Of a stretch of DNA of 64,000 nucleotides, positions 8,297-17,553 are shown piece after piece. The position numbers and the translations under genes were made by a program. Under the pieces are notes generated by a model, which had not been told where the DNA came from, did not search any database, and saw only the letters and a list, made by a program, of their open reading frames with translations. The stretch's first letter is position 1, and each line of letters starts with the position of its first letter. The DNA is from Bradyrhizobium sp. CCGB01 (GTDB lineage: Bacteria > Pseudomonadota > Alphaproteobacteria > Rhizobiales > Xanthobacteraceae). Location: positions 8,184,001 to 8,248,000 of the forward strand of contig NZ_JANADK010000001.1 in assembly GCF_024199795.1 (NCBI RefSeq), given 5' to 3'.

Positions 8297-10636
8297 TCAC
8301 GCCCGCTTGCCGTTGTTCTTTTCGGCCGCGCGACGCATGGCTTCGGCGAGGGCACCGCCACCGCCGGAGGACTCCTGCTTGCGCGGCGCCGAGGAGGTCA
8401 TGCGGGCGGGGTTGCGCGAGCTGTTGTCGCGCTGCATGCCGGGCGCGTCCTTCTTGGCACCGACCTCGTCGTCGAGACGCAGGGTCAGCGAGATGCGCTT
8501 GCGGGCGACCTCGAAGTCCAGCACCTTCACCTTGACGATGTCGCCGGGCTTCACCACCTCGCGCGGATCCTTGATGTAGGTCTTGGACATCGCCGAGATG
8601 TGAACCAGGCCGTCCTGGTGCACGCCGATATCGACGAAGGCGCCGAAGGCGGCAACGTTGGTCACGGTGCCCTCGAGGATCATGCCCTTCTGGAGATGCT
8701 TGATCTCCTCGACGCCCTCCTTGAACACAGCGGCCTTGAACGCCGGGCGCGGATCGCGGCCGGGTTTTTCGAGCTCGCGCAAGATGTCGGTGACGGTCGG
8801 CAGGCCGAAGGTCTCGTCGACGAAATCCTTCGGCTTCAATGTGCGGACGATCTCGCTGCTGCCGATCAGCGCCTTGATATCGCTCTTGGTGGCGCTGAGA
8901 ATGCGGCGCACCACCGGATAGGCTTCCGGATGCACGCCGGACGCATCGAGCGGGTCCTCGCCGCCGAGGATGCGCAGGAACCCGGCGCACTGCTCGAACG
9001 CCTTCGGCCCGAGCCGCGGCACCTCCTTCAGCGCCTTGCGCGACTTGAACGGGCCGTTGGCGTCGCGGTGTGCCACGATGCTCTGGGCAAGGCCCGAGCC
9101 GACTCCCGACACGCGCGCAAGCAGCGGCGCCGAGGCGGTGTTGACGTCGACGCCGACCGCGTTCACGCAGTCTTCGACCACGGCATCGAGCGATTTGGCG
9201 AGCTTGGCCTGGCCGAGGTCGTGCTGGTACTGGCCGACGCCGATCGCCTTGGGCTCGATCTTGACGAGCTCGGCAAGCGGATCCTGGAGGCGACGCGCGA
9301 TCGAGACCGCACCACGCAGGGTGACGTCGAGGCCCGGCAACTCCTCCGAGGCAAAAGCCGAGGCCGAATAGACCGACGCGCCGGCTTCCGATACCACGAT
9401 CTTGGTCATCTTCAGCTCGGCCAGACCCTTGACGAGATCGCCTGCGAGCTTGTCGGTTTCGCGCGAGGCGGTGCCGTTGCCGATCGCGATCAGCTCGACG
9501 CGATGCTTCAGCGCGAGCTTGCCGAGGATCGCAAGCGACTCGTTCCACTGCCGCTGCGGCTCGTGCGGATAGATCACGGCGGTATCGACCACCTTGCCGG
9601 TCGCGTCGGTGACGGCGACCTTGACGCCGGTGCGGTAGCCGGGGTCGAGGCCCATGGTGACGCGGGTGCCGGCGGGCGCCGCGAGCAGCAGGTCGCGCAG
9701 ATTGGAGGCGAACACGCGCACGGCCTCGGTCTCGGCCGCGTTCCACAGCCGCATGCGCAGGTCGATGTTGAGATGCACCTGGATCTTGGTACGCCAGGCC
9801 CAGCGCACGGTATCGATCAGCCAGCGGTCGCCGGCGCGCTTGAGGTCGGCGATACCGAACCGCTTCATGATCTTCAGTTCATAGGCGCTCGGCACGCCCG
9901 GCGGCGGCGCTTCGGCTTCGGCCTGGATCTGGAGATCGAGGACCTCTTCCTTCTCGCCGCGGAACATCGCGAGGATGCGGTGCGACGGGAGCTTGGTCAG
10001 CGGCTCGGAGAACTCGAAATAGTCGGCGAATTTTTCGCCCTCGGTCTTCTTGCCGTCGCGCACCTTGGAGGCCATGCGCGCATTGGTCCACATCTCCTCG
10101 CGAAGCGCGCCGATCAGATCGGCGTCCTCGTCGAAGCGTTCGACCAGGATGGCGCGGGCGCCGTCGAGCGCGGCAGCGGCATCCGCGACGCCCTTCTCGG
10201 CATTGATGTAACCTTCGGCCACGACCTTCGGATCGTTGCCGGACTCCGCCATGAGTTGATTGGCGAGCGGCTCGAGGCCGGCCTCCTTGGCGATCTCGGC
10301 CTTGGTGCGGCGCTTCGGCTTGAACGGCAGGTAGATGTCTTCGAGGCGCGCCTTGCTGTCGGCGGCGAGAATGGAGGCTTCCAGTGCGGCATCGAGCTTG
10401 CCCTGCTCGCGGACCGATTCGAGGATGGCCTTGCGGCGGTCTTCGAGCTCGCGCAGGTAACCCAGGCGCTCCTCCAGGGTGCGCAATTGCGCGTCGTCGA
10501 GCGCACCGGTCGCTTCCTTGCGGTAGCGCGCGATGAAGGGAACCGTGGCGCCGCCGTCGAGCAGCGTCACCGTCGCCTCGACCTGCTCCGCTCGTACCCC
10601 AAGCTCCTGCGCAATTTTCTGGTTGATATTTGCCAC
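8297..10636 (-). CDS. tex: Tex family RNA-binding transcription accessory protein
   Basis: A 779-residue Tex homologue. The order is the N-terminal helical Tex region ([13 protein letters not shown]), a YqgF-like RNase H fold ([16 protein letters not shown]), helix-hairpin-helix motifs ([15 protein letters not shown]) and a C-terminal S1 domain ([20 protein letters not shown]), then a Lys/Arg-rich tail. Length is typical. The start is taken as the GTG at 10636 ([13 protein letters not shown]), with AGAGGG upstream; an in-frame ATG 14 codons earlier would add residues unlike the family. Tex binds RNA and affects transcription and stress tolerance. It appears monocistronic. Confidence 0.95.
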   Translation of the reverse strand: MANINQKIAQELGVRAEQVEATVTLLDGGATVPFIARYRKEATGALDDAQLRTLEERLGYLRELEDRRKAILESVREQGKLDAALEASILAADSKARLEDIYLPFKPKRRTKAEIAKEAGLEPLANQLMAESGNDPKVVAEGYINAEKGVADAAAALDGARAILVERFDEDADLIGALREEMWTNARMASKVRDGKKTEGEKFADYFEFSEPLTKLPSHRILAMFRGEKEEVLDLQIQAEAEAPPPGVPSAYELKIMKRFGIADLKRAGDRWLIDTVRWAWRTKIQVHLNIDLRMRLWNAAETEAVRVFASNLRDLLLAAPAGTRVTMGLDPGYRTGVKVAVTDATGKVVDTAVIYPHEPQRQWNESLAILGKLALKHRVELIAIGNGTASRETDKLAGDLVKGLAELKMTKIVVSEAGASVYSASAFASEELPGLDVTLRGAVSIARRLQDPLAELVKIEPKAIGVGQYQHDLGQAKLAKSLDAVVEDCVNAVGVDVNTASAPLLARVSGVGSGLAQSIVAHRDANGPFKSRKALKEVPRLGPKAFEQCAGFLRILGGEDPLDASGVHPEAYPVVRRILSATKSDIKALIGSSEIVRTLKPKDFVDETFGLPTVTDILRELEKPGRDPRPAFKAAVFKEGVEEIKHLQKGMILEGTVTNVAAFGAFVDIGVHQDGLVHISAMSKTYIKDPREVVKPGDIVKVKVLDFEVARKRISLTLRLDDEVGAKKDAPGMQRDNSSRNPARMTSSAPRKQESSGGGGALAEAMRRAAEKNNGKRA

Positions 10637-10882
10637 GCGAGAATCCCTCTTCCAAGCACGCGACGCGGGGCGAACCACCGACCGCGGGACGCCGCTTATG
10701 GACCAACCGAGGTTGATTCATCAAGGTGCGGCGCGCAACCGTCGACAGAGGATTTTTTTGTTGAACCGATGCGATCTCGCCACAATCTTGGGGATGTCGG
10801 CGCATCGCCAGTGGCTTGACAGAAGCGGCTGTTCCACGGCTGGTTGACCCGCCGGACCACCGAACTCCATATGAGGACTACC

Positions 10883-11992
10883 ATGCGCACAGCATCGGTC
10901 GGCGTCGTCAAGGTCGCCACCACCGGCCCCGGCGACGTCTCCGGCCTCATGGCTATGATCGGCTCCGGCGCGATCGACCCGACAACGATTTTGGCCATCC
11001 TCGGCAAGACCGAAGGCAATGGCGGCGTCAACGATTTTACCCGGGAGTATGCCGTCGCGGCGCTGTGTGCGGCGCTGGCACCGCAGCTCAGCCTGTCACC
11101 AGAGGCGGTCGAGCAGCGCATCGCCTTCGTCATGTCGGGCGGCACCGAAGGCGTGCTCAGCCCGCACATCACGATTTTCACGCGCGAGGAGGTCGAGGCG
11201 CGGCCGGCAGGCATGTCGGGCAAGCGCCTGAGCATCGGCATGGCGCACACGCGGGATTTTCTCCCCGAGCAGCTCGGGCGCACGGCACAGATCGCGGAGA
11301 CCGCCGAGGCGGTGAAAGCCGCGATGGAGGATGCCGGCATCACCGATCCCACTGATGTCCATTTCGTGCAGATCAAATGCCCGCTGCTCACCAGCGACCG
11401 CGTCGCCGCGGCCAACGCACGCGGCAACAAGACTGTCACGACCAGCGCCTACAGCTCGATGGCCTATTCGCGCGGAGCTTCCGCGCTCGGCGTTGCGGTC
11501 GCGCTCGGCGAGATCACTACCGATCTTCGCGACCAGGACGTGCTGCACCGCTACGATCTGTTCTCGAAGGTCGCCTCGACCTCGTCCGGCATCGAGCTGA
11601 TGCACAACGTCGTCATCGTACTTGGCAACTCGGCGTCGTCAGCGAGCGGGTTCGAGATCGGGCACGCCGTGATGAACGACGCCATCGATGCACCGGCGGT
11701 GTTATCTGCGTTGGACAGTGTCGGACTTGGCGTCGCGCCGCACGCGACCGCAGGCCGCGAGCTCGTCAACATCTTCGCCAAGGCCGAGGCTTCGCCTGAT
11801 GGCAGCGTGCGCGGCTTCCGCCACACCATGCTGGAAGACACCGACATCAGCTCGACGCGTCATGCCCGCGCCGCCGTCGGCGGCCTGATCGCGGGCCTTG
11901 CCGGCACCGGCGCGGTCTATGTCTCCGGCGGCGCCGAGCATCAGGGCCCGGCCGGCGGCGGGCCGGTTGCGGTCATCGCGCGGCTGTCTTAA
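10883..11992 (+). CDS. Ring-opening amidohydrolase of the cyanuric acid hydrolase/barbiturase family
   Basis: A 369-residue member of the AtzD/barbiturase family, which hydrolyses a ring amide of cyanuric acid or barbiturate with Ser-Lys pairs. Family landmarks are Lys42 in ILGKTEGNGG, Ser85 in VMSGGTEG, Lys165 in VQIKCPLL, the STSSG region near 235, Lys300 in IFAKAEAS, and the C-terminal metal-site motif AEHQGPAGGGP (351-361). Length matches the family. The ATG at 10883 has GAGG 8 bases upstream; two earlier in-frame ATGs have no such site. An amidase-signature gene follows 112 bases later, as expected for a pathway that next cuts the ring-opened amide. Barbiturate versus cyanurate cannot be decided by eye. 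Confidence 0.92.
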   Translation: MRTASVGVVKVATTGPGDVSGLMAMIGSGAIDPTTILAILGKTEGNGGVNDFTREYAVAALCAALAPQLSLSPEAVEQRIAFVMSGGTEGVLSPHITIFTREEVEARPAGMSGKRLSIGMAHTRDFLPEQLGRTAQIAETAEAVKAAMEDAGITDPTDVHFVQIKCPLLTSDRVAAANARGNKTVTTSAYSSMAYSRGASALGVAVALGEITTDLRDQDVLHRYDLFSKVASTSSGIELMHNVVIVLGNSASSASGFEIGHAVMNDAIDAPAVLSALDSVGLGVAPHATAGRELVNIFAKAEASPDGSVRGFRHTMLEDTDISSTRHARAAVGGLIAGLAGTGAVYVSGGAEHQGPAGGGPVAVIARLS

Positions 11993-12104
11993 TGACGCGG
12001 CGACCTCTCCGCCCGGCGCAACCCTGCCCTTCGCGCCGGCTCAGTTGATTCACGCGGGCCCTTGCGAAAAAGGTGACGCCGCACCTTTTGGGGATTTGGA
12101 TTTC

Positions 12105-13574
12105 ATGACGTTGCCGATGAGCTGGAATGAATGGGCGCAGCACGACGGCGTTGGCCTCGCGGCGCGCGTGCGCAAGGGTGAGCTGACAGCGAAGGAACTG
12201 GCGCGCCAGGCCGCCGCCGGCGTTGCCAAGGTCAATCCGGCACTGTCGGGTGTGGTCGAGCTGTTCGAGGACGTGATCGCCGACCCGGCCGGGGACGGCG
12301 CCAATCTCGCCGGCCCGTTCGCCGGCCTGCCCTTCCTGATGAAGGACCTCGGGCCGACCATGAAGGGCCGTCTCCAGGAAATGGGCTCGTTGCTGATGCG
12401 CGGCAATCGCGCGAGCGCCGACACCTTCCTGACCGGTAAATTCCGTCAGGCTGGCCTCAACCTGATCGGCCGCACCACGACGCCGGAATTCGGCGTGTGC
12501 AGCTCGGCCGACAACCCCGCCGTCTACGTCACGCGCAATCCCTGGAATACCGACTACACCACCTGCGGCTCGTCGGCGGGCAGCGCCGCGATGGTCGCGG
12601 CCGGCGTGGTGCCGATCGCACATGCGACCGACGGCGGCGGCTCGATCCGCATTCCCGCCGGCGTCAACGGCAATATCGGCCTGAAGGTCTCGCGCGGCGT
12701 GTTCTCGCTCGCCCCGCACATGTCCGATCTCACCGGCCTCGTCTCGATCCAGGGCTGCCAGTCGCGCTCGGTGCGCGACACCGCGGCCTTCGTCGATCAT
12801 GCCCGCGGGCCGGCACCCGGCGAGTTCATGCCGTTCTGGACCACGGCGCAGCCCTATTCCGAGATGATCAAGCGCGATCCGTCAAAGCTGCGCATCGCGC
12901 TCTCGCACACCTGGGGCGACTACACCGCGACGCCCGAGATCGCGGCCGAGCTGGAGAAGGCGGGCCGTTTCCTCGAAGGCCTCGGCCATCACGTCGACTA
13001 CGCGCTGCCCGAGCTCGACTTCCGCGCCGCGTTCGAGGCGCAGACGACCTGCTACATCAGCAATTTTGCGGTGGTGATCTCCAACATGCTCGCGGCGCGC
13101 GGGCTGGACAAGCCGCCGGAAGATCTCATCGAGCCCATGAACATCCGCATCTGGGAAGCCGGCCGGCACACGAGCTTCGCCGAGCGCGCGAAGATGCAGG
13201 GCGTGTTCAACACGACCTCGCGTGGCTTCGGTGCCTTCTTCGAGCAGTGGGACATGATCCTGACGCCGATCACGGCGCTGCCGACGCCGAAGGTCGGCAC
13301 CAAAGAATATCTCACCATCTCCGACAATCCGGATGTGCTCGACTGGTTCGGCAATCTCTGGCGCTTCTTCGCCTTCACGCCGCTCGCCAATCTCTGCGGC
13401 ATGCCGGCGATCTCGATGCCGATGGCGACCCAGGAGCACGGCCTGCCGCTCGGCATCCAGGCGATCGCCAAGCAGGCCAATGACGGCCTCTTGCTGCAGC
13501 TCGCCGCCCAGATCGAGCGCGCCATCGACGGCAAGTGGAACGGCGGCAAGAAGCCGAAGGTGCATGTCGGCTAG
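12105..13574 (+). CDS. Amidase signature family enzyme
   Basis: A 489-residue amidase-signature enzyme. The Ser-cisSer-Lys triad is visible: Lys80 in FLMKDLG, cis-Ser156 in TCGSSAGSAA, and nucleophile Ser180 in DGGGSIRIPA. The ATG at 12105 (MTLPMSWNEW) follows a GGGGATTTGGA stretch; a second ATG four codons on is also possible. The gene follows the cyanurate/barbiturate ring hydrolase on the same strand. Amidase-signature enzymes act downstream of such ring openers (AtzE and AtzF in cyanurate breakdown), so a paired role is reasonable. The length fits a single-domain amidase without the C-terminal domain of allophanate hydrolase. Confidence 0.9.
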   Translation: MTLPMSWNEWAQHDGVGLAARVRKGELTAKELARQAAAGVAKVNPALSGVVELFEDVIADPAGDGANLAGPFAGLPFLMKDLGPTMKGRLQEMGSLLMRGNRASADTFLTGKFRQAGLNLIGRTTTPEFGVCSSADNPAVYVTRNPWNTDYTTCGSSAGSAAMVAAGVVPIAHATDGGGSIRIPAGVNGNIGLKVSRGVFSLAPHMSDLTGLVSIQGCQSRSVRDTAAFVDHARGPAPGEFMPFWTTAQPYSEMIKRDPSKLRIALSHTWGDYTATPEIAAELEKAGRFLEGLGHHVDYALPELDFRAAFEAQTTCYISNFAVVISNMLAARGLDKPPEDLIEPMNIRIWEAGRHTSFAERAKMQGVFNTTSRGFGAFFEQWDMILTPITALPTPKVGTKEYLTISDNPDVLDWFGNLWRFFAFTPLANLCGMPAISMPMATQEHGLPLGIQAIAKQANDGLLLQLAAQIERAIDGKWNGGKKPKVHVG

Positions 13575-13616
13575 GCTGCGCTATTCGCCTTGGATGAGCG
13601 TCGACTGCCTTGCGGC

Positions 13617-13730
13617 CATCCTTCGAGACGCCCGCTTTGGCGGGCTCCTCAGGATGAGGTCTGGTGTCGCGGCGCGATGTTAGACCCTCATGGTGAGGAG
13701 ACCGCGAAGCGGTCGTCTCGAACCATCAGG
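13617..13730. repeat. Intergenic inverted repeat
   Basis: CCATCCTTCGAGACG with GGCTCCTCAGGATGAGG on the left faces CCTCATGGTGAGGAG with CGTCTCGAACCATCAGG on the right, so two related palindromic units lie head to head. It fills most of the gap after the amidase gene. It looks like a dispersed Bradyrhizobium element; this is from memory only. Confidence 0.6.
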
Positions 13731-13764
13731 CCGAGCGCGCGAGCCAACCTCCAAACCGTCGGCG

Positions 13765-14082
13765 TCAATTCTTCATCGCCGGAATCTCCTCCGTCGGCTG
13801 CTGCTGGCCCTGCCGGTACATCGCAAGTGCCTTGTCGAGTGCCTCTCGCAGCGCCAGCGCGGCGGCCACGCTGCAACGTAAGTGCGCGGTCTGGACCACG
13901 TCGACCCTGACGGCGGCGCCGACCGGCATCAGCAGGTTCGCAGCGAGCTCGATCTGGATCGCACCGTTGTGATGGCCGAAGCAGGATGCGCCGTCGAAAT
14001 AGATGATCGGCGCCCGCTCCGAGCTCGAGCTCGAAATCGTGACGGGCCCCTGATTGGTCGCGGGCGTTTCGGGGTCGGCCAT
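13765..14082 (-). CDS. Conserved hypothetical protein, about 105 residues
   Basis: A small soluble protein read from the ATG at 14082 (MADPETPATN), which has AAGGAG five bases upstream; a GTG two codons earlier is less likely. After a Ser-rich linker, the pattern RAPIIYFDGASCFGHHNGA and then a beta-rich segment ending in a helix (ALREALDKALAMY) suggests one compact domain. I do not recognise a characterised family. It is divergent from the thioesterase gene, with 126 bases between the starts. Confidence 0.7.
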   Translation of the reverse strand: MADPETPATNQGPVTISSSSSERAPIIYFDGASCFGHHNGAIQIELAANLLMPVGAAVRVDVVQTAHLRCSVAAALALREALDKALAMYRQGQQQPTEEIPAMKN

Positions 14083-14208
14083 GGGCACTCCTTACGGCTA
14101 GTCGACGGACGAAGCGCCCACCATCGTTGCTTCGGCCCGCCCTGTCGAGGCCAAACCGGCCCCGTTCGGGGTTTTGCGCGACGCCCGACACTGGTCTACA
14201 ACGTTGCC

Positions 14209-15117
14209 ATGTCCAACACTCCGACCACCCTCCCGTTCGAGGAACTCGCCGAGGCGATCAAGGGCCGCCGCTCCGATTACGGCCATATCAGCGGGCTCCA
14301 GCTCGACCGCTTCGCACCCGCCGAGGCCTGGTCCAGCCTGCCCTACCGCCCCGTCTTCGTCGGCGACACCGACACCGGCGTGCTGCATGGCGGCGTCGTC
14401 ACCGCGATGCTGGACGAGAGCTGCGGCATGGCGGTGCAACTTGCGCTCGACGGCACGCGCGCCATCGCAACGCTGGACTTGCGCATCGACTATCAGAAGC
14501 CGGCAACGCCCGGCCTCGACATCAAGGCGCATTCGGTCTGCTATCGCACCACGCGCTCGATCGCCTTCGTACGCTCCACCGCCTACCAGGAATCCGAGGA
14601 CGATCCGGTCGCGACCGCGACCGCGTGCTTCATGATCGGCGCCAACCGCACCAACATGCTGGCGGACCGCAGGATGGATTCACGCAGCATCCCGATGCTT
14701 GAGGCGCCCGATGATCCGGACGGCCCGTTCGCGAGCAGCCCGTTCGCGCGCTGCCTCGGCATTCGCGTCAACGACGACGGCACGCTGACGATGCCGTTCT
14801 CGCCGAAGATCATCGGCAATCCGATCCTGCCCGCGATCCATGGCGGCATGACCGGCGCCTTCCTCGAGACCACCGCGATCCTCGGCGTGAGGCGTGAGCT
14901 CGGCATCGCCGCGCTGCCCAAGCCGATCGGGCTCACCGTTAACTATTTACGTTCCGGCCGCGCGCTCGACACAGTTGCCAACGTGTCGATCGTGAAACAG
15001 GGCCGGCGCATCGTCGCCTTCGAGGCGCGGGCCTGGCAGGACGATGCGAACAAGCCGATCGCCACCGCTTTCGGCCATTTCATGCTGCGGCCAACGCCCG
15101 GAAGCGACGAGGAATAG
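14209..15117 (+). CDS. Tandem hotdog-fold (PaaI-like) acyl-CoA thioesterase
   Basis: A 302-residue protein with two hotdog domains, each with a PaaI-type HGG motif at the helix start: VLHGGVVTAMLDESCG near residue 65 and AIHGGMTGAFLETTA near 210. PaaI enzymes are usually about 140 residues and dimerise; here both halves are in one chain. Substrates are probably aryl- or acyl-CoA thioesters. The ATG at 14209 (MSNTPTTLPF) lacks a strong ribosome binding site, but upstream in-frame sequence is not protein-like. A small membrane protein gene follows. Confidence 0.87.
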   Translation: MSNTPTTLPFEELAEAIKGRRSDYGHISGLQLDRFAPAEAWSSLPYRPVFVGDTDTGVLHGGVVTAMLDESCGMAVQLALDGTRAIATLDLRIDYQKPATPGLDIKAHSVCYRTTRSIAFVRSTAYQESEDDPVATATACFMIGANRTNMLADRRMDSRSIPMLEAPDDPDGPFASSPFARCLGIRVNDDGTLTMPFSPKIIGNPILPAIHGGMTGAFLETTAILGVRRELGIAALPKPIGLTVNYLRSGRALDTVANVSIVKQGRRIVAFEARAWQDDANKPIATAFGHFMLRPTPGSDEE

Positions 15118-15185
15118 ACGTATTTTCCCTTGACGGCCGGGGGCCGGGCCACAACGATAGCGCGTCCCTCACGAGAGGTATTGGG

Positions 15186-15551
15186 TTGCGGCATCCGCTC
15201 GACATCATCGCCATGTTCGCCGCGCTCTGGCTGCTGGCATCGATGGTGCTCGACGCACTGACGCCGAAGGAGCTGACTGCGGTGATGATCGGCATCGCGA
15301 TCGGGCCCGCCATCGTCATCACCGCCGTGTTCTACTATCTGCGCTGCCCGCGCACCGATTTCGCCGTGATGTTCGCGGCGCTCTGGCTGATCTCCGACAT
15401 CGCCATTGCGTTCATCTCGCCGACGCAGCTGCCGCATTTCCTGATCGCGCTCGGCTTCGTGCCCGCCCTGCTGATCGGCATCGTGCTGCACTGGCAACGC
15501 TTCCAGCACCGCCACGAGCGGCTGCCCGCGCCATCGGTGAAGCGCGGCTAG
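15186..15551 (+). CDS. Small four-helix membrane protein with internal duplication
   Basis: A 121-residue protein, TTG start at 15186 preceded by GAGAGG. Four hydrophobic helices lie at about 5-25, 30-52, 59-78 and 83-103. The two halves are repeats: MFAALWLLASMVLDALTPKE in the first matches MFAALWLISDIAIAFISPTQ in the second. The function is unknown. Its stop codon abuts the stop of the convergent SCO-like gene (GGCTAGCTAGCG). Confidence 0.72.
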   Translation: MRHPLDIIAMFAALWLLASMVLDALTPKELTAVMIGIAIGPAIVITAVFYYLRCPRTDFAVMFAALWLISDIAIAFISPTQLPHFLIALGFVPALLIGIVLHWQRFQHRHERLPAPSVKRG

Positions 15552-16712
15552 CTAGCGCAAGGCGCGATCATTCAACGTTTCGACCGCGCAGCTCACAATT
15601 TGCTCCTCGTCCCACTGGAGGCGCTCGAAAGCAACCGCGATCCGTCCCGCGGCATCAAGGATGTAGAGCTCTATGCGGTGACGGTTTACCAGCGACTCAC
15701 CGAAATTGACGCCGAGCTCAAAATACTCCCGCAACGCATCATTGCCTTTGATGGCCCGTAGCATCCGGTGATCTTCATCCATACGTACAGCACGGTCCTT
15801 GCCGTAGACGCGTAACCGCTCGGCCCGATCGAACTCCGGATCGTACGTGATTGCGGCCGTGTGGATGCGCCTGGCGAGACCTTGCGCATCGAGCAATGCC
15901 TGGACGCGTGCAAGTTTTGTGACGTTGAGCGAGCACTTCAATGGATTATCACACCGTGTATAGAAGAAGACCACGATGGATGGGCAGCCGCTGAAGAATT
16001 CGACGAACTTCAGCAATTTCCCATCTTGATCCTGCATAATGATGGCGTCGATCGATTTGGACTCAAAGCGAGCAATCGACGTTCGGATCGAGGTATTTCT
16101 GCCTTCCGGCAAGCCACCGCAGCATGATCGAACGCCGTCGGCGGGCCCATGGATGACCTGCAGAGCCCGATCGAGATCGATTCGCCGCTTTCGTGACAGC
16201 CCGGGCTCAGCGCGCCAGCGCTCGAGCTGCGGCAGAACTGCCCGCGCGTTCGGACCGAGCCAGGCCAGAGTTGCCAGCAATTCGGATACCGCGCTCGTCC
16301 CGGTGGATGAGGTGGCGTACTCGCCGTAGCTCTCGAACGACATCGGCTCGTCATGGTATCGAATCTGGTTGAGGGCACGCACGACGAACGGCGCAAAACT
16401 TTCATTCGGTTGCGCATAGGAACGCAATGCCCGGGCGGCCGCGGCAACCAAGTAAGCATCGATACCCGTGTCGAGCTCTTCAAGCACGAAGATCAGCGCA
16501 TGATCGGAGAGTCCGGAGCGCGCCAGCGCGAGCAAGATCCAACCTCGCATGCGTACGACGGTCGCCGTCCCTCGCCCGCCGTAGACGGGATGTTCTTCGC
16601 GCAGCAAATCAATGAGTTTCGCGCTGCGGAGCGGATCGGCGGCAAGCGCGTTGACTAGACCGGCGAACTCGTCTTCCGACATCGCGCGCGTTGCGTTGCC
16701 GGAGAACGCCAT
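15552..16712 (-). CDS. HEAT-like/SCO1-SenC fusion protein
   Basis: A 386-residue protein. Residues 1-190 are helical, Ala/Leu-rich and HEAT-like. Residues 220-386 match the SCO1/SenC thioredoxin-like copper chaperone fold: DQDGKLLKF, SIVVFFYTRC, TYDPEFDRAERLRVYG, then NRHRIELYILDAAGRI. Copper-ligand positions are retained as Cys254, Cys260 and His345, but the usual CxxxC is widened to Cx5C. An extra CC pair sits at 197-198. There is no signal peptide or membrane anchor, unlike normal SCO proteins. One base separates it from the HEAT-repeat gene, and the tyrosinase gene is first in the unit. A role in loading copper into the tyrosinase is inferred. Base composition is lower in GC than the flanks. 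Confidence 0.78.
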   Translation of the reverse strand: MAFSGNATRAMSEDEFAGLVNALAADPLRSAKLIDLLREEHPVYGGRGTATVVRMRGWILLALARSGLSDHALIFVLEELDTGIDAYLVAAAARALRSYAQPNESFAPFVVRALNQIRYHDEPMSFESYGEYATSSTGTSAVSELLATLAWLGPNARAVLPQLERWRAEPGLSRKRRIDLDRALQVIHGPADGVRSCCGGLPEGRNTSIRTSIARFESKSIDAIIMQDQDGKLLKFVEFFSGCPSIVVFFYTRCDNPLKCSLNVTKLARVQALLDAQGLARRIHTAAITYDPEFDRAERLRVYGKDRAVRMDEDHRMLRAIKGNDALREYFELGVNFGESLVNRHRIELYILDAAGRIAVAFERLQWDEEQIVSCAVETLNDRALR

Positions 16713-16713
16713 T

Positions 16714-17529
16714 TTACTGACCGTACTTGCTGAGGAAGCGACGCGCAGTCTGCTTGTATTTCGCTGGCGTCTTGGATGAATTGAAGCGATTGACGCTCTG
16801 CATCAGGGCCTTGTCCTTGCCGAGCGCAGCGTCGTCGCCGAATTGTTCCAGCGCGGCCAAGCTGGTGGCCTTGATATCCGCATAATCTGATTTGTCCTTC
16901 AGGATCTTGAGCGCCTGCTGTTGCAGCTTTTCCGGGTTCAGCGAATGCAATGCAGAGGCTGCGAGCTGCCGGTTCTCGCGCAACTCTTTCTTGTCGCGGA
17001 GCACCTTCTCGAACAGCGGCGCCGACTTCGCGTCGGCTGCGAGCAGACGTAACGCCTCACGCCTCGCCTCTTGGTTCGGTGGCTTCTTCACGATTGCCCG
17101 TGCGACCGAGTAGGCTTCCGTGTGCACATCATTGCCGAGAAGCTGAAGCGCCTTCTCGGGCGGGAGCAGCGCCTTGGCGGGATCCTTCAGACCGTTCAGA
17201 AGCTTCTTCTGCGCAAAGCCATCCTTGTTGCGCGTGAGAATGCCAAGCGCGCGCCGCCGCAGCTGCTCATGAGAATCCGTCGAGACTTCCCGCAGGGCAG
17301 CAATGTAGTCTGCATTAACCGATTCGAAGTTGGCAACACTGAACGCCGCCGCGCCGAGCGATTGCAGCGCGGCCATCCGCACCTCGATGGGCTTGCTGGT
17401 GTCGCACAGAACTTTCAGTCGGCGCTGAACATCGTCGGTGTTTTCCGCCACTTGAACTAGGGCCGGGGCACCAGCTATCTTCTTTCGGGTTGAGACCTTC
17501 CTTGCAACTTTCCGTTTCGTTGCCATCAT
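16714..17529 (-). CDS. HEAT-repeat protein with basic N-terminus
   Basis: A 271-residue all-helical protein. After a basic start (MMATKRKVARKVSTRKK), at least five two-helix units of HEAT/Armadillo type follow, for example VRMAALQSLGAAAFS, LRRRALGILTRNKDG, ARREALRLLAADAKS and LQQQALKILKDKSDY. Such repeats serve as protein-binding scaffolds. It sits between the tyrosinase gene (24-base gap) and the HEAT/SCO gene (1-base gap), so one transcript is likely. No catalytic motif or export signal is visible. A scaffold joining tyrosinase and the SCO-like protein is a guess. Confidence 0.8.
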   Translation of the reverse strand: MMATKRKVARKVSTRKKIAGAPALVQVAENTDDVQRRLKVLCDTSKPIEVRMAALQSLGAAAFSVANFESVNADYIAALREVSTDSHEQLRRRALGILTRNKDGFAQKKLLNGLKDPAKALLPPEKALQLLGNDVHTEAYSVARAIVKKPPNQEARREALRLLAADAKSAPLFEKVLRDKKELRENRQLAASALHSLNPEKLQQQALKILKDKSDYADIKATSLAALEQFGDDAALGKDKALMQSVNRFNSSKTPAKYKQTARRFLSKYGQ

Positions 17530-17553
17530 CTCGTCTCCTCGCGCAAGAGCGCG

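Noticed and set aside
8234..10819. 861-codon plus-strand frame
   Set aside because: Antisense shadow of tex, with no protein motif.
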